This document shows positions 1 to 7,665 of a stretch of 64,000 bases of DNA, piece after piece. This DNA is from Nannocystis exedens (GTDB lineage Bacteria; Myxococcota_A; Polyangia; Nannocystales; Nannocystaceae). The stretch is taken from assembly GCF_002343915.1 (NCBI RefSeq), contig NZ_NETK01000001.1, positions 6,958,001 to 7,022,000 of the forward strand, in the 5' to 3' direction. Made by a program: the position numbers and the translations under genes. The notes beneath the pieces were generated by a model. It searched no databases. It saw only the letters and a list, made by a program, of their open reading frames with translations, and was not told the origin of the DNA. Every line of letters begins with the position of its first letter. Positions within the stretch are counted from its first letter, which is position 1.

Positions 1-189
1 GCGGCCGATCTGGCACCCGGGCCTCGGTCTGAACGAGTCGGGCGCGTAGCCGCGGCGGTACTTCCGGGGGTGGTGGTCACCACCGAGCCGGGGCCGCGCC
101 CGCGCTTCATCGTCTGCTGCGATGTCAGCGGACGGGCCCCTGATCCCGCGCCGGGGCGAGTGAGGCCCCGGCGTGGTCGGGCCCGCCGG
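1..189. other. left chromosomal flank, no gene recognised
   Basis: No convincing gene was found here in any frame. If the 59-bp direct repeat beginning at 197 is an attachment site, this is the chromosome that originally lay downstream of the von Willebrand lipoprotein gene now at 47.2 kb. Short open frames exist on both strands but none has a ribosome binding site or a recognisable motif. Confidence 0.4.
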
Positions 190-255
190 TCACGGGGCGG
201 CGCCGGCGGCGATCATGGCGGCGTCGAAGCTGCCCTCGCAGATCGAGAAGAACTG
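190..255 (-). pseudogene. 3' stub of a vWA-type lipoprotein gene
   Basis: Read on the minus strand this stretch encodes QFFSICEGSFDAAMIAAGAA, then Pro and a TGA stop. It is the same C-terminal peptide that ends the complete lipoprotein gene at 47224-48558. Upstream of the first Gln codon (beyond 255) the similarity stops abruptly. I read it as the displaced native 3' end of the target gene left at the far side of an integrated island. A chance fragment of a paralogue is the alternative. Confidence 0.75.
197..255. repeat. 59-bp direct repeat, candidate attL of the 47-kb island
   Basis: This stretch matches 47231-47289 in the same orientation with one mismatch (G here, C there). Both copies contain the end of a lipoprotein reading frame. 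The other copy lies 4 bp beyond the stop codon of a tyrosine integrase gene. That placement, with an intact target gene at one end and a stub at the other, is typical of site-specific integration into the 3' end of a gene. Confidence 0.75.
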
Positions 256-267
256 AGCGAAAAACCG

Positions 268-325
268 GCAAGTCCCGCGCCAACACCAGCGCAGCCCTCG
301 TTTCTCAAAACTACGCGTGGACTTG
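268..325. repeat. imperfect direct repeat, copy 1 (second copy 816-873)
   Basis: This stretch resembles 816-873 over about 58 bp, with the core words CCGCGCCAA and CCAGCGCAG conserved and differences between them. It lies just inside the proposed left attachment site. Its role is unknown; integrase arm sites or a decayed duplication are both possible. Confidence 0.45.
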
Positions 326-745
326 CCCGTCCTGAGGCCTACTCTGTAGGTATCTCGTTCTGTCTCCTTGCATCCTGGTCCGTGACACAGATTGAATCTG
401 TGGCACCACCGCGCGGTGGCGACACAGGCGGCCGCGTAGTAACGGTCCGGCGCGATCCACGGGGCGCCGCGCGAGTCCGTGGCGCACGGCAGCCTGTGGT
501 GGCTCGACCGGCCGGCTTAACTCGAGAGCGCCGCAGCAGCGCTTGTACTTCGAGCCGCTCCCACACGGGCACGGATCGTTGCGGCCCACCTTCGGGCGGC
601 AGGCACGGCGCCGGAGGCGGGCGGGGTGGCTCGGCAGGGCGCAGCGTCGACCCGGTTGAAGTCCGAAAGTAGATGGCGCAGCTCGCGCTCCAGTCACACC
701 CCGATCGGCTCGTGGCGTCGCTACGCGCCGAGGGTCGCGGATCAA
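311..745 (-). pseudogene. remnant with SEC-C zinc-binding motif
   Basis: The minus-strand frame encodes a clear SEC-C motif near 526-592: VGRNDPCPCGSG followed by SKYKRCCG. This is the C-terminal Zn-binding tail found on SecA and many nuclease-like or uncharacterised proteins. In known proteins the motif ends the chain almost at once. Here the frame runs on for about 70 residues of low-quality sequence, and the region before the motif has no recognisable domain. I read it as a decayed fragment near the left end of the island. The parent gene cannot be identified. Confidence 0.5.
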
Positions 746-815
746 GCCGGCGGAGATGCAGTTCCCCCACCATGAGGTGACGAATCAGTATCTGTGGAAC
801 AAATTCCAAGTATTA

Positions 816-873
816 GCAAACTCCGCGCCAATGCCAGCGCAGTCCTGAATTCTCGAAAATGCGCGCGGGGTTG
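816..873. repeat. imperfect direct repeat, copy 2
   Basis: This is the partner of 268-325. Just upstream, 786-802 carries a 17-bp word (CAGTATCTGTGGAACAA) that recurs exactly at 28043-28059 behind the integrase of the 23.6-28.0 kb module. The left end of the island and the end of that module therefore share sequence. Confidence 0.45.
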
Positions 874-927
874 ACTTTGCTCGGTTTGTTCTGCGGTTAT
901 CTTCGCTGGTCACGTTTCGTCCCAGAG

Positions 928-955
928 TCTGTCACAGGTCAGGACCTGTGACAGA
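928..955. repeat. perfect inverted repeat, 13-bp arms
   Basis: The arms TCTGTCACAGGTC (928-940) and its complement (943-955) are separated by AG. The TCACAGGT/ACCTGTGA words also form the arms of the inverted repeats at 28004-28033 and 40391-40420 next to integrase sequences. It could be a recombinase site variant or a terminator-like hairpin. No T-run follows. Confidence 0.55.
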
Positions 956-1084
956 TTCTTGCGCTAGCGAGCTTTCTGGCTGCACTGTTGAGGCGGACGC
1001 GCCCTTTCCGCCAGGGGCAGCCCTGAGGCGGCGCGAGCTCAGCCCGCCGGCCGCGCGAGCTCATGCCCCCGGGTCTGAAACCAG

Positions 1085-1125
1085 CGCACCTGCCACATCA
1101 CCAATGCCCGACATCTAACGCCGAC
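1085..1125 (+). repeat. dispersed repeat, copy A, left part (split by IS630)
   Basis: This carries the CACATCACCAA word of the dispersed repeat family also seen near 10.2, 13.0 and 37.0 kb. The 3' end of the copy resumes at 3695 after the IS630 element. With the IS removed, the distance from CACATCACCAA to AAGTGGAA is about 63 bp, close to the 65-73 bp of the other copies. Confidence 0.55.
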
Positions 1126-1206
1126 CTAGTGCTGCGACCGTAAGGTAGCGATCCGAAAACGATGCGCGAATTTGCGCTCTGACCTGGAACGTGATCTACG
1201 GGTGCC

Positions 1207-1671
1207 ATGAGGCAGAAGAAGCCGCGGCCCCGGTTCCCCGGACTCAAGCTCAAGGACGAGGATCGAGAGCTCCTGCGCCGAAAAGCCCGGGAGCGGCTCA
1301 CGGTGCGGACCTGGAAGCGAATTCGCATGCTGCAGTTGCTGGACGAGGGGAAGACGCTGGCGGCGACGGCGGCAGCGGTTGGATCGGCGGTCCCCTCGGT
1401 TCGGCGGGTTGGAGAGCGGTATCTCGCTGCGGGCGTCGAGGTCGCGCTCAAGGACGCGAAGCGACCGGTCCCACCGCGGAAGCTCGATGCTCGGCAAGAA
1501 GCCGCGATCGTCGCCATGGTCTGCGGGCCACCTCCTGAAGGACGCGCTCGGTGGACAATCATGCTCATCGTCGAGGAGTGCATGAAACGCAAGCTCGTCG
1601 ACCAAGTCGGCCGGGAGACGATCCGGGTGTTGCTGAAAAACCACGCGCTCAAACCGTGGCGGGAAAAAAAT
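1207..1671 (+). pseudogene. IS630 transposase, N-terminal part
   Basis: The first 155 codons of an IS630-type transposase contain an N-terminal helix-turn-helix (around residues 40-80, KTLAATAAAVGSAVPSVRRV) and the start of the catalytic domain (ARWTIMLIVEE, then LLKNHALKPWRE). The frame is cut by an ISL3 element inserted in an A7 tract at 1664-1670. The rest of the gene continues at 3017. After restoring the joint, the second part lies in the +1 frame relative to the first. The original element therefore needed frameshifting or slippage on the A run, or carried an indel there. Confidence 0.85.
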
Positions 1672-3010
1672 GGCTCTTCAGGGTTGAGGGTGGCGCAGGT
1701 TGCGCGCGAAATCGCGCCGTGATATCGTGCGCGAAATGGCAGAGACCGAACTCTACGCCCGAATTCTCGGTATCGAGGCTCCCTGGAGAGTTGCTGCGGT
1801 GAAGCTGCAGCTCGGGCAGGGGCAGATCGTCATCGAGGTCGAGCACGACCCCGATGTGCCGACGACGTGCCCGGAGTGTGGCCAGGCTGTTCCCCGTCAC
1901 GATACGCGGACTCGCCGATGGCGGCACCTCGATACGTGTCAGTATCGGACGATCATCGAAGCCGGCGTACCGCGGACGTCGTGCCCGAAGCACGGTACGC
2001 TCACGATGCGCGTCTCATGGGCGGACGGTAGCGCTCGGCTCACCGCGCTGTTCGAGGCGCTCGTGATCGACTGGCTCCGCGATGCGCCGATTGCAGTGGT
2101 CGCGGAGCGCCTCGGGCTCTCGTGGGATCAGGTCGCCGGCGTCCAGGAGCGTGCAGTACAACGCGGACTCGAGCGCCGCGAGGTCGCGCTGCCGGAGATG
2201 CTCGCCGTCGACGAGACCTCCTTCCAGCGGCGCCACGAGTACGTCACGATCGTGCATGACCCGAAGTCCGCCAGCAAGCGGGTCATCCACGTCGCCGACG
2301 GACGCGGCAAGGGGGCCCTCAAGGGCTTCCTGAGCGGCTTTTCGCGCCCAGAGAGGGCTGCGGTCTCCGTGGTCGTCATGGACATGCACGAGCCCTACAT
2401 TCAAGCTGTCCGCGAGGCCATCCCCGATGGCGACGCGAAGATCGCCTTCGACAAGTACCACGTCGCCGCGCGCCTCGGTCAAGCCGTCGACCACGTGCGA
2501 CGCGAGGAACACCGCGCTCTCCACGGCCTCGGCGACAACCGGCTCAAGGGCACCAAGTACCTCTGGCTGCGCAACCCCGAACGGATGAGCAAGGAGGTCT
2601 GGGACGACTTCGAGGCGCTGCGGACGAGCTCGCTGCGGACGGCCCGCGCGTGGGCGCTCAAGGAGGCGGCGATGGAGGTCTGGGAGCACACCTCGCCGAG
2701 CAACATGCGGGACCAATGGGGCATGTGGTACGATTGGGCTATCCGCTCTCGCCTGGAGCCGATGAAGGCCGCCGCGCGCATGGTCAAAAATCACCTCGGC
2801 GGCATCATCCATGCAGCCACCGAACGGATCACCAACGCCTCTGCCGAGGGCCTTAACTCGGTCATCCAGAAGCTCAAGTACGTCGCCCGCGGCTTCCGTA
2901 ACCGCGACCGCTTCCGAGCTGCGATCTACTTCCACCTCGGCGGCCTCGACCTCTATCCTGCCGGGATCACGCGCTGAGTCAGCGGTATCCACCACAAACC
3001 CTGAAGAGCC
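1672..3010 (+). mobile_element. ISL3-family element
   Basis: This is a 1339-bp element with terminal inverted repeats GGCTCTTCAGGGTT at the left and its complement at the right. It is flanked by an exact 8-bp duplication AAAAAAAT (1664-1671 and 3011-3018). Eight-bp, AT-rich duplications are typical of ISL3. It carries one intact transposase gene and appears to be the younger insertion, sitting inside the IS630 transposase gene. Confidence 0.93.
1736..2977 (+). CDS. ISL3-family transposase
   Basis: The protein catalyses transposition of the surrounding ISL3 copy. About 413 residues from the ATG at 1736, which I prefer to a TTG at 1700. The N-terminal zinc finger is visible (TCPECGQAVPRHD, then TSCPKHG). 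The family's DDE core follows: AVDETSFQRRHEYVT, VVMDMHEPYIQAVREAIPD, FDKYHVAARL, and the late Glu region NASAEGLNSVIQKLKYVARG. Length and motif order match complete members, and the flanking inverted repeats are intact. The element may therefore still be functional, unlike most other IS copies in the island. Confidence 0.92.
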   Translation: MAETELYARILGIEAPWRVAAVKLQLGQGQIVIEVEHDPDVPTTCPECGQAVPRHDTRTRRWRHLDTCQYRTIIEAGVPRTSCPKHGTLTMRVSWADGSARLTALFEALVIDWLRDAPIAVVAERLGLSWDQVAGVQERAVQRGLERREVALPEMLAVDETSFQRRHEYVTIVHDPKSASKRVIHVADGRGKGALKGFLSGFSRPERAAVSVVVMDMHEPYIQAVREAIPDGDAKIAFDKYHVAARLGQAVDHVRREEHRALHGLGDNRLKGTKYLWLRNPERMSKEVWDDFEALRTSSLRTARAWALKEAAMEVWEHTSPSNMRDQWGMWYDWAIRSRLEPMKAAARMVKNHLGGIIHAATERITNASAEGLNSVIQKLKYVARGFRNRDRFRAAIYFHLGGLDLYPAGITR

Positions 3011-3016
3011 AAAAAA

Positions 3017-3694
3017 ATGTGGTGCGTTCCTCAGATCGACGAGGAGTACGTCGCGCGGATGGACGACGTCCTCGACACCCTGGCGCGACCAGCCGACGCG
3101 TCGGAGCCGGTCGTCGCTCTGGATGAACGACCGGTCGTGCTTCGAGACCCCGCTCGACCTGGCCGGCCAGCCTCACCTGGCCGCATGGCCCGTCAAGACT
3201 ATGAATACGTGCGGCGCGGAACCGCAAATGTCTTCTGCATCGTCGAACCCAAGGCAGGGCGCCACCTGACCTATGCGACGCCGAACCGCACGGCGAAGCA
3301 GTTCGCTCGGGCTCTCCGCAAGATAGCTCAACGATATCGTTCGGCGCGGACAATTCACCTCGTCATGGACAATCTTAACACCCACCGCCAGAACTCGTTA
3401 TGCACCGCTTTCGGCGATGACGCGGGGCGCGAGCTTTGGAGCCGGTTTACCGTGCACTATACTCCCAAGCACGGGAGTTGGCTCAACCCTGCCGAGAACG
3501 AGGCGAGCTTATGGTCACGTGAATGCCTTGGACGGCTTCGGATCGGCTCTCTCTCCGAACTGCGCCGTCGAACGTCTCTGTGGAACAAGGACGCCCACCG
3601 CCGGCGGCGGAAGATCACTTGGCGGTTCACCAAGGAGCAAGCCCGAGCGGTGTTCAGAATCAGCCAGATCACTACGTCGCGGTCGGAGCACTAG
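3017..3694 (+). pseudogene. IS630 transposase, C-terminal part
   Basis: This is the catalytic half of the interrupted transposase. The DDE residues are visible: Asp in VVALDERPV, Asp in HLVMDNLNTH, and Glu in WLNPAENEASLWSRECLGR. The TAG stop lies within the terminal CTAG of the element. The apparent ATG at 3017 is created by the A-run junction and is not a real start. The frame is +1 relative to the N-terminal part. Confidence 0.85.
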
Positions 3695-3745
3695 AACAAT
3701 GGCTAGCACGGTCTTAGACGGCCCCAAGTGGAACCATTCCAGATG
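3695..3745 (+). repeat. dispersed repeat, copy A, right part
   Basis: This continues copy A after the IS630 element and ends with AAGTGGAACC and CCAGATG. It corresponds to GAAGTGGAACCGGCG...CAGATG at the ends of the other copies. Confidence 0.5.
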
Positions 3746-3854
3746 CGGCTACCGTCCTGACCGTCCCCGCCGCGATCGCGGCCGTCGCAAGAGCTTGTCG
3801 ACGCTACGCGCGGTTGCTATGTCGCGCTTTGAGACCGGCGAGTTCCGCGGCAAC

Positions 3855-6092
3855 ATGCCGGATGTGGGACTCCAACCCAGCACCGAAGGCATCGATGCGA
3901 CGACCGCGCTGCAAACCCGGTCGCTGCGCGTTCTCGGGGTGACGGCTGCCCTCGGCGCCGTCTTGCTCGCGTGTCGGCGGCCGGATCCGCCGGCCGTGGA
4001 GCGACCAGACAAGGCAGATCGTGCGGGGGCGCTCGACCCGCAGGCGAGCGCGCGTATGGCCGACGAGATTCGCGACTTGCTGCTGGAAGAGCGCATCGAA
4101 GCCGCGCGAGCCCGCATCGACGTGCAGCTCGCGGCTTCTCCCGACGACGTCCGGCTGCGCTGGCTCGCGGCCGTGGCCGCGCTCGCGGACAGCGACCTTC
4201 AGGCGCTCGCGGCGCACCGCGAGGCGGTCCCCGACGGATCCGGGTGGTCGCTCCTGCTGCACGCGCAGGAGCGCTCGAGCATGCTTCCGCGGCAAGAGAC
4301 GGTTGCACTGGTGGCGAGCGCCCGCAGACAACTCGGCGATCATCCCGACGCCGTGTGGCTGCATGCGCAGGTGCTGGCAAAGCAGAGCGACGAAAACGGG
4401 CTCGCTGCGCTCGCGGCTGTTCCCGGTCTGCCGGACAGCGTGCGGGACTTCGTGCACGCGAAGCAAGTCGGACTCGTGTTCTTCCGCTTCGGGTCCGCGC
4501 CGCCGCCGATGCGACCGAGCCTCGAGCAAGTGCAGGAACTCGTGGCCCGCGCCGAGCGGACCGCGCCCTCGGGGACGCTCGCCGTTGTCAGGGCGGCCGA
4601 GGGATGGCTACGCCTCGGCCGAGTCGATCTGGCGGTCGAGCTCGTTGAGCGGGCGCTGGCGCGGCGCCCCGACGCGCTGGCCTTCACCGTGCTGCGCGCG
4701 CAGGCTCGCGTGCGTCAGGACGCCTCGCTGCGCAGCGCGATGGTCGGCGACCTCGCGGCGCTCGCCGACGAGCACCGCACCGATCCGGACGCGCTCGCGC
4801 AGCTCGCCGACGGTCTGTCGTCGCTCGGGGCAGCCGAGGCCGCGCAGGCCATCCAGGACGACGTGCGTCGGCGTTTCCCCGGGGCGCGTGCGGTCGAGCG
4901 CTGGGACTTTCAGGCGGCGTCGGTGTTCGGCGCCGTGGGGGACTGCAGGCTAGCAAACGAGGCGGGCACGCTGCCCGAGGCGGACACGCTGGTGCAGGCG
5001 CGCGCGCCCGTCGACGCCTTCTTCGATCGGCCGAGGATCCGCGACTCGTCGCTGCGCGCGGCGACGGCGGCCGCGCTCGTCGAGTTCCTGCAGTGCGAGC
5101 CGGGAGCGCCGCTGCAGCGGGTCGAAGCGGTGGCGCGCGCCGTGCTCGAGGCGCCCTTCGGGATGGGGTACGACGCCCAGGCGTCGGTGCTCGTGGCGAG
5201 CCGCGGCGGCGACCTCGAGCTCGCGCGTGCACTCGCCGAGCGCGCGGTCGCGCTCGCGCGCGAGATGCCACCCGGGTTCGAGATGGTGGTCGCACCCGAC
5301 GAGCTCGAGCGACATCGACGGGCCTCGCAGGCGCTCGCCCATCACGCCCGCGGGCTCGTGCATCTGCGCGCGGCGCGGCTGGAGGAGGCGCGAGCCGACA
5401 TCTCGCGTGCAAACGAGCTCTGGCCGACGCGGCCGGACATCGCGCTGCTCGCTGCCGAATTGGCCGAGCGCGACGGCGACTTCCGCCACGCCGAGCAGAT
5501 CCTCGCGCGCGCGATAGTACGGGAGGGGGCGCGGGCGCGGGCATGCCGAGACCGGTTGCTCGAGCTCATGCGCGCGCGGGGCGGGAAAGAGGCCGATCTC
5601 GATCGCACGATCGCGCGGCTCGACCGCGAGTGGAAGGACGAACGGATTGCAGAGGTGCTCGCCGCGCGGGCCGCTCCGCCGAAGCCCCTCGCGCCGTTCG
5701 AGCTCGACCTGCGCAGCGGCGGCCGGATCTCGAGCGACTCGTTGCGTGGGCGCGTCATCGTGGTGATAGCGACCGAGCCGTGGTGCACCGGATGCAGGCT
5801 CGAGGCGCCCGAGCTGGCGAAGCTGCAGCGGCGCTACCGCGGACGGAAGGACGTGCAGTTCTTGGTCGTGACCAGCGATCCCGACGGAATTGCGGCGCTG
5901 CACGAGGGCGCGGGGTTCCACACGACGATTGCCAAGGACGATGGCTGGCGGCATACGGTCGGGATCAACAGCTATCCGACTCACCTATTCATCGATGCCA
6001 CCGGTCGCGAGGTTTTCCGTGCGTCCGGCGGCTACACCGAGATGCACTTCACATACCCGGCGCTGATCGAGGTACTGCGGCGCGAGCGCTAG
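3855..6092 (+). CDS. TPR lipoprotein with C-terminal thioredoxin domain
   Basis: This is probably an envelope protein of about 745 residues. After a short N-terminal stretch a signal sequence ends in a lipobox (LGAVLLAC), so the mature chain is predicted to be lipid-anchored. The middle is a long array of Ala/Leu/Arg-rich helical repeats of TPR character (for example WLRLGRVDLAVELVERALARRP and LAELAERDGDFRHAEQILAR). The last 150 residues form a TlpA-like thioredoxin fold with the redox motif WCTGC, a conserved YPTHLFIDATGREVF strand and the family cis-Pro region. Role inferred: thiol redox or scaffold function outside the cytoplasm. The start is uncertain; ATG at 3819 is an in-frame alternative and neither has a strong ribosome binding site. 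It sits between dispersed repeat copies A and B. Confidence 0.75.
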   Translation: MPDVGLQPSTEGIDATTALQTRSLRVLGVTAALGAVLLACRRPDPPAVERPDKADRAGALDPQASARMADEIRDLLLEERIEAARARIDVQLAASPDDVRLRWLAAVAALADSDLQALAAHREAVPDGSGWSLLLHAQERSSMLPRQETVALVASARRQLGDHPDAVWLHAQVLAKQSDENGLAALAAVPGLPDSVRDFVHAKQVGLVFFRFGSAPPPMRPSLEQVQELVARAERTAPSGTLAVVRAAEGWLRLGRVDLAVELVERALARRPDALAFTVLRAQARVRQDASLRSAMVGDLAALADEHRTDPDALAQLADGLSSLGAAEAAQAIQDDVRRRFPGARAVERWDFQAASVFGAVGDCRLANEAGTLPEADTLVQARAPVDAFFDRPRIRDSSLRAATAAALVEFLQCEPGAPLQRVEAVARAVLEAPFGMGYDAQASVLVASRGGDLELARALAERAVALAREMPPGFEMVVAPDELERHRRASQALAHHARGLVHLRAARLEEARADISRANELWPTRPDIALLAAELAERDGDFRHAEQILARAIVREGARARACRDRLLELMRARGGKEADLDRTIARLDREWKDERIAEVLAARAAPPKPLAPFELDLRSGGRISSDSLRGRVIVVIATEPWCTGCRLEAPELAKLQRRYRGRKDVQFLVVTSDPDGIAALHEGAGFHTTIAKDDGWRHTVGINSYPTHLFIDATGREVFRASGGYTEMHFTYPALIEVLRRER

Positions 6093-6397
6093 AACCGGCT
6101 CCAAGAACATGGCGTCCAGGGCAGGTGACCTTGGGAACACGTCGCACATCACGTCGGCGGTACCCATCTTCATGGTGTGTGCCATCTTCCTCGACGGCCG
6201 CGGAGTCCGCGATCCCGTCTCGGTAGCCAGGAGCATCAACGTTTGGACGAGCTTACCCCGACGAGGCGGCTCGCCGCGCTCACGCCTCTCGATAAGCCGC
6301 GATCGGCTCGAACAACGCCACGGCCGTCCAACTATCTGTCTCGACGGCCGCGCGGCCACCGGCCCCGGGGCTTGGTCCGGTGGGGCGGAAAGCCTGC
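6093..6397. other. gene-free stretch
   Basis: No gene is supported here. A minus-strand frame ending at 5985 reads through part of it (KMAHTMKMGTADVMCDVF) but overlaps the C-terminus of the thioredoxin gene and has no recognisable domain. Confidence 0.35.
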
Positions 6398-6597
6398 ACA
6401 AGGCCCGCTCGGCTCACGCTCGCGATCGACGTCGGCCGACGTGTCGAGCTCGCCGAGGTGCAACACGTCGAGCTCGATCCGACGCTGCTCCTCGACAGTT
6501 GCCTTCGTTCGATCGTCTCGACGCTCGACCTGCCACCTCGGACGCGACGACGCGGCACGTCGTCACGCTCGAGATCAGAGGTCGCGCGCGGCGGTGA
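6398..6597 (+). pseudogene. frameshifted C-terminal fragment, possibly AgmX/PglI or TonB-like
   Basis: One frame reads LTLAIDVGRRVELAEVQHVE, then LDPTLLLDSCLRSIVSTLDLPP. The natural continuation (TSDATTRHVVTLEIRGRARR and a TGA at 6595) lies in another frame. Strand, helix, then a short xFPP turn and a final beta strand resemble the C-terminal domain of myxobacterial AgmX/PglI-type and TonB-like proteins. The assignment rests on pattern only. The N-terminus is missing and the frame is broken, so it is a relic. Confidence 0.4.
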
Positions 6598-6635
6598 ACA
6601 ACAGTCGCATGGCGCGCTCGCTTCGCCTTGGCTCG

Positions 6636-6790
6636 AAGGCCCGCCGTCCGGCGGCCACGAGGCTTGGCCTTGCGGGTGGTCCACGGCAACGCCAGGACCC
6701 GGATGCGCGGTAGCGCGATCTCCCGCTTGCCTCAAAAAGTCGTCTCGAATTTGTCGCGAATTTGGCTGTTTTCGGGACAACCCTCGTAAT
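6636..6790 (+). repeat. dispersed repeat, copy B, left part (split by IS21)
   Basis: This aligns with 36810-36957 and 12868-13000. It has the GCGATCTCCCG word, a TCTCGAA / TTTGTCGCGA stretch and a closing TTTTCGGGACAACCC. The copy is interrupted at its CCCTC...GGGGG hairpin by the IS21 element, and resumes at 10194. Confidence 0.7.
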
Positions 6791-6900
6791 TGTTGACGAC
6801 GGCGTAGATCCGCGTAAATCCAGCGGCAGAAATCAGCGGCGAAAATCGGCGGCAGAAAACGCCGGCGAGGCCGGCGTCGAGCGAGGGTGACCGTGGCGGC

Positions 6901-7665
6901 TCAGGATTTGCGACGAGAGCGCCTGGCGGCTCTGCGGGTCGTGTTGCGTTCGACGGTCTCCTTGTTCCGGTAGGATTCGGCGTCGATGGTGAGGACCTCG
7001 GCGTTGTGGCACAGGCGGTCGATGACGGCGACGATGCTGGTCGCGCTCGGAAACACCTCCTGCCACTCGCTGAAGATCCGGTTGGTGGTTACGATTGTCG
7101 AGAGTCGTTGGTATCGCTGGCTGACCACCTGGAAGAGCAGATCGGCGTAGCCTTGCCCATAGGACATGTAGCCGACCTCGTCCACGACGAGGAGCGCGGG
7201 AGAGGTGTAGCGGCGGAGGCGCTTCCGCAGGCGCGTGGTGTCGGGCTGGGCCGCGAGATCGCCGAGCATCTGGGCGGCCTCGACGACGCGGACGGTGTGG
7301 CCGGCCCGGATCGCGCGGTGGGCGAGGTTGCGGGCGATCATCGTCTTACCGACGCCGCCCGAGCCGATCAGGACGACGTTGGTGTGCTCGCGGAGGAAGT
7401 CGAGCTCGAAGAGAGCCTCGATCGCCTCGCGGTCGATCTTCCGCGGGTGCGTCCAATCGAAGTCGGCGATCGGCTTAAAGGCGCCGATCTTGGCGCCCTC
7501 GAGGCGACGCGCGAGGCTGCGTCGACAGCGTTCGTCCTCTTCGGCCTCGATGAGCGGGCGCAGCCACGGCTCGGCCTCGATGGCGTGCCAGCGGGCGAGC
7601 AGGCCGTAGAGCCCGAGCGCGGCGGCGCGCTCGCGCAGCGTCGCGTCAGGTGTCTTCGTCGCCAT
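6901..7665 (-). CDS. istB: IS21 helper ATPase IstB
   Basis: This is an AAA+ ATPase that assists target selection by the IstA transposase. The ATG at 7665 gives 254 residues. Walker A is GSGGVGKT and Walker B LLVVDEVGY, followed by sensor-like VTTNRIFSEW. The N-terminal helical part (LGLYGLLARWHAIEAEPW) and the basic C-terminal tail are as expected. The start overlaps the end of istA by 20 nt, the usual translational coupling of IS21. Confidence 0.92.
   Translation of the reverse strand: MATKTPDATLRERAAALGLYGLLARWHAIEAEPWLRPLIEAEEDERCRRSLARRLEGAKIGAFKPIADFDWTHPRKIDREAIEALFELDFLREHTNVVLIGSGGVGKTMIARNLAHRAIRAGHTVRVVEAAQMLGDLAAQPDTTRLRKRLRRYTSPALLVVDEVGYMSYGQGYADLLFQVVSQRYQRLSTIVTTNRIFSEWQEVFPSATSIVAVIDRLCHNAEVLTIDAESYRNKETVERNTTRRAARRSRRKS

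Larger units (their letters stand above)
1126..3694 (+). mobile_element. IS630-family element, interrupted by ISL3
   Basis: The ends are near-perfect inverted repeats. The left begins CTAGTGCTGCGACCG at 1126. The right, read inward from 3694, begins CTAGTGCTCCGACCG. Both ends sit on CTAG, consistent with the TA target duplication of IS630. Subtracting the inserted ISL3 copy and one 8-bp duplication leaves about 1.22 kb, normal for the family. The element has inserted into a dispersed repeat (copy A). Confidence 0.85.

Noticed and set aside
70..672. 200-codon frame on the plus strand
   Set aside because: Arg/Gly/Pro-rich, runs through the lipoprotein stub, the direct repeat and the antisense of the SEC-C motif; no domain.
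3417..3854. N-terminal extension of the TPR/thioredoxin gene
   Set aside because: This part of the open frame overlaps the IS630 transposase end and repeat copy A in another frame; the lipoprotein signal lies further downstream.
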